Part shown: positions 5,001 to 5,764 of the stretch, piece by piece | Position numbering within the stretch: the stretch's first letter is position 1 | How the letters are laid out: every line of letters starts with the position of its first letter | NCBI GenBank assembly: GCA_949287115.1 | Contig: CASEFF010000133.1 | Span: 1-5,764, forward strand | Direction of reading: 5' to 3' | DNA: 5,764 nucleotides | Origin: an uncultured Bacillota bacterium | GTDB lineage: Bacteria; Bacillota; Clostridia; Peptostreptococcales; Anaerovoracaceae | Notes under the pieces: generated by a model | What the model was told of the DNA's origin: nothing | Seen by the model: only the letters and a program-made list of their open reading frames with translations | Database searches by the model: none | Made by a program: the position numbers and the translations under genes

Positions 5001-5764
5001 ATGGATGCGATGAACAATGGAACTCCGTCTGAAAGAACGGAACTGAAGAGAGTCCTGAAGCTGCCTACGCTGGTATGCCAGGGGCTCGCCTACCTGTGTC
5101 CGGCGTGCGTACTGATGTACTACGGCATCATAAACGTGCTGACCAACGGACACTTCCCGCAGACGCTCCTCGTCGCGGGCTTTGCGATGACGCTGACGGC
5201 TCTCAGCTACGCCAAAATGTGCAGGAAATACCCTGTGGCGGGCTCCGTTTACAGCTACGTCAGCAAATCCATAGGGCCGAAGCTGGGCTTCATAGCCGGC
5301 TGGGGCCTGATGCTTGACTATTTCCTGCTGCCGATGACGTGCTATCTGGGGTGCGGACTGTACCTCAACATCATGTTCCCGGCCATCCCCGTATGGGCGT
5401 GGGTCATCATCGCCGTGGCGTTCGTGGCGGTGTGCAACTGCATAGGCATAGGCGTGGCGTCTATAGTCAACAACATCAACGTTATAGCGCCGATACTGGC
5501 TCTGGTGGTAACGATAATCTTCATCATCAAGTTCGTCATGGGCGGCGGCGGCGCCGGAACGCTGATATATCCCGAGGCGCTCTACGATGCCGACATGTTC
5601 AACTTCGCTTCCATCATGACGGGAGCCGGCATAATGGCAATAGTGTTCGTCGGATTCGACTCGGTAACGACATATTCCGAGGAAACGATAAATCCGGAGA
5701 AGAACATGCCGAGAGCCGTCATCCTCATATGCGTGGGAGCTGCCATAGAGTTTTTCATCGTGGC
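5001..5764 (+). CDS. APC-superfamily amino acid/polyamine permease, PuuP-like (3' truncated by window)
   Basis: The frame is open from ATG 5001 to the window end, giving 254 residues of a protein that would usually have about 430-480. About seven membrane segments are visible, near 24-47, 53-73, 95-126, 130-152, 158-179, 202-222 and 238-254. QGLAYLCPACVLMYYGI in the first segment, then SYAKMCRKYPVAGSVYSYV, KSIGPKLGFIAGW and LDYFLLPM, resemble the E. coli putrescine importer PuuP as I remember it. The segment FVGFDSVTTYSEETINPEK followed by MPRAVIL is the standard APC signature between segments 6 and 7. These carriers bring amino acids or amines in across the cytoplasmic membrane, often coupled to protons or by exchange. 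It follows the amidohydrolase on the same strand and probably supplies its substrate, or a related amine. Oddly, nine cysteines occur in the visible part, several near or in membrane segments (33/36, 114/118, 145/147). The exact substrate is unknown. Confidence 0.92.
   Translation, partial: MDAMNNGTPSERTELKRVLKLPTLVCQGLAYLCPACVLMYYGIINVLTNGHFPQTLLVAGFAMTLTALSYAKMCRKYPVAGSVYSYVSKSIGPKLGFIAGWGLMLDYFLLPMTCYLGCGLYLNIMFPAIPVWAWVIIAVAFVAVCNCIGIGVASIVNNINVIAPILALVVTIIFIIKFVMGGGGAGTLIYPEALYDADMFNFASIMTGAGIMAIVFVGFDSVTTYSEETINPEKNMPRAVILICVGAAIEFFIV

Overview
The window looks like a chromosomal segment from an anaerobic, amino-acid-fermenting Gram-positive bacterium, probably of the Clostridia. The evidence is a class B sortase, strong AGGAGG-type ribosome binding sites, a phenylacetate-CoA-ligase/ACT pair typical of amino-acid fermenters, and codon use rich in ATA (Ile) and AGG/AGA (Arg) in DNA of roughly even base composition. 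The lineage is inferred from these features; there is no rRNA or other marker to confirm it.

Left part (1-1774, + strand): the 3' end of a phenylacetate-CoA-ligase-type adenylating enzyme is followed after 24 nt by a small protein made of two ACT domains, then by a membrane-anchored class B sortase. No terminator is visible between these genes. A strong intrinsic terminator lies 24 nt past the sortase stop, so the three may share a transcript even though the sortase has no obvious functional link to the other two.

Middle (1775-2050): a non-coding gap between convergent genes. It holds three copies of TTTGCAGTTG (two form a perfect 10-bp inverted repeat), other small hairpins, and a degenerate tandem repeat that runs into the 3' end of the next gene.

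Right part (2051-5764): an AraC-family regulator on the - strand is divergent from a YtcJ-like metal-dependent amidohydrolase. The amidohydrolase is followed by an APC-superfamily permease resembling the putrescine importer PuuP, cut by the window edge. The AT-rich 147-bp divergent region carries a perfect TATAAT on each strand in mirror arrangement. The simplest reading is a small regulated uptake-and-hydrolysis unit: the permease imports an amine or amide-like compound, the cytoplasmic amidohydrolase cleaves it, and the AraC protein senses the compound or a product. The substrate cannot be read from the sequence.

No tRNA, rRNA, CRISPR array, transposase or phage gene was seen.
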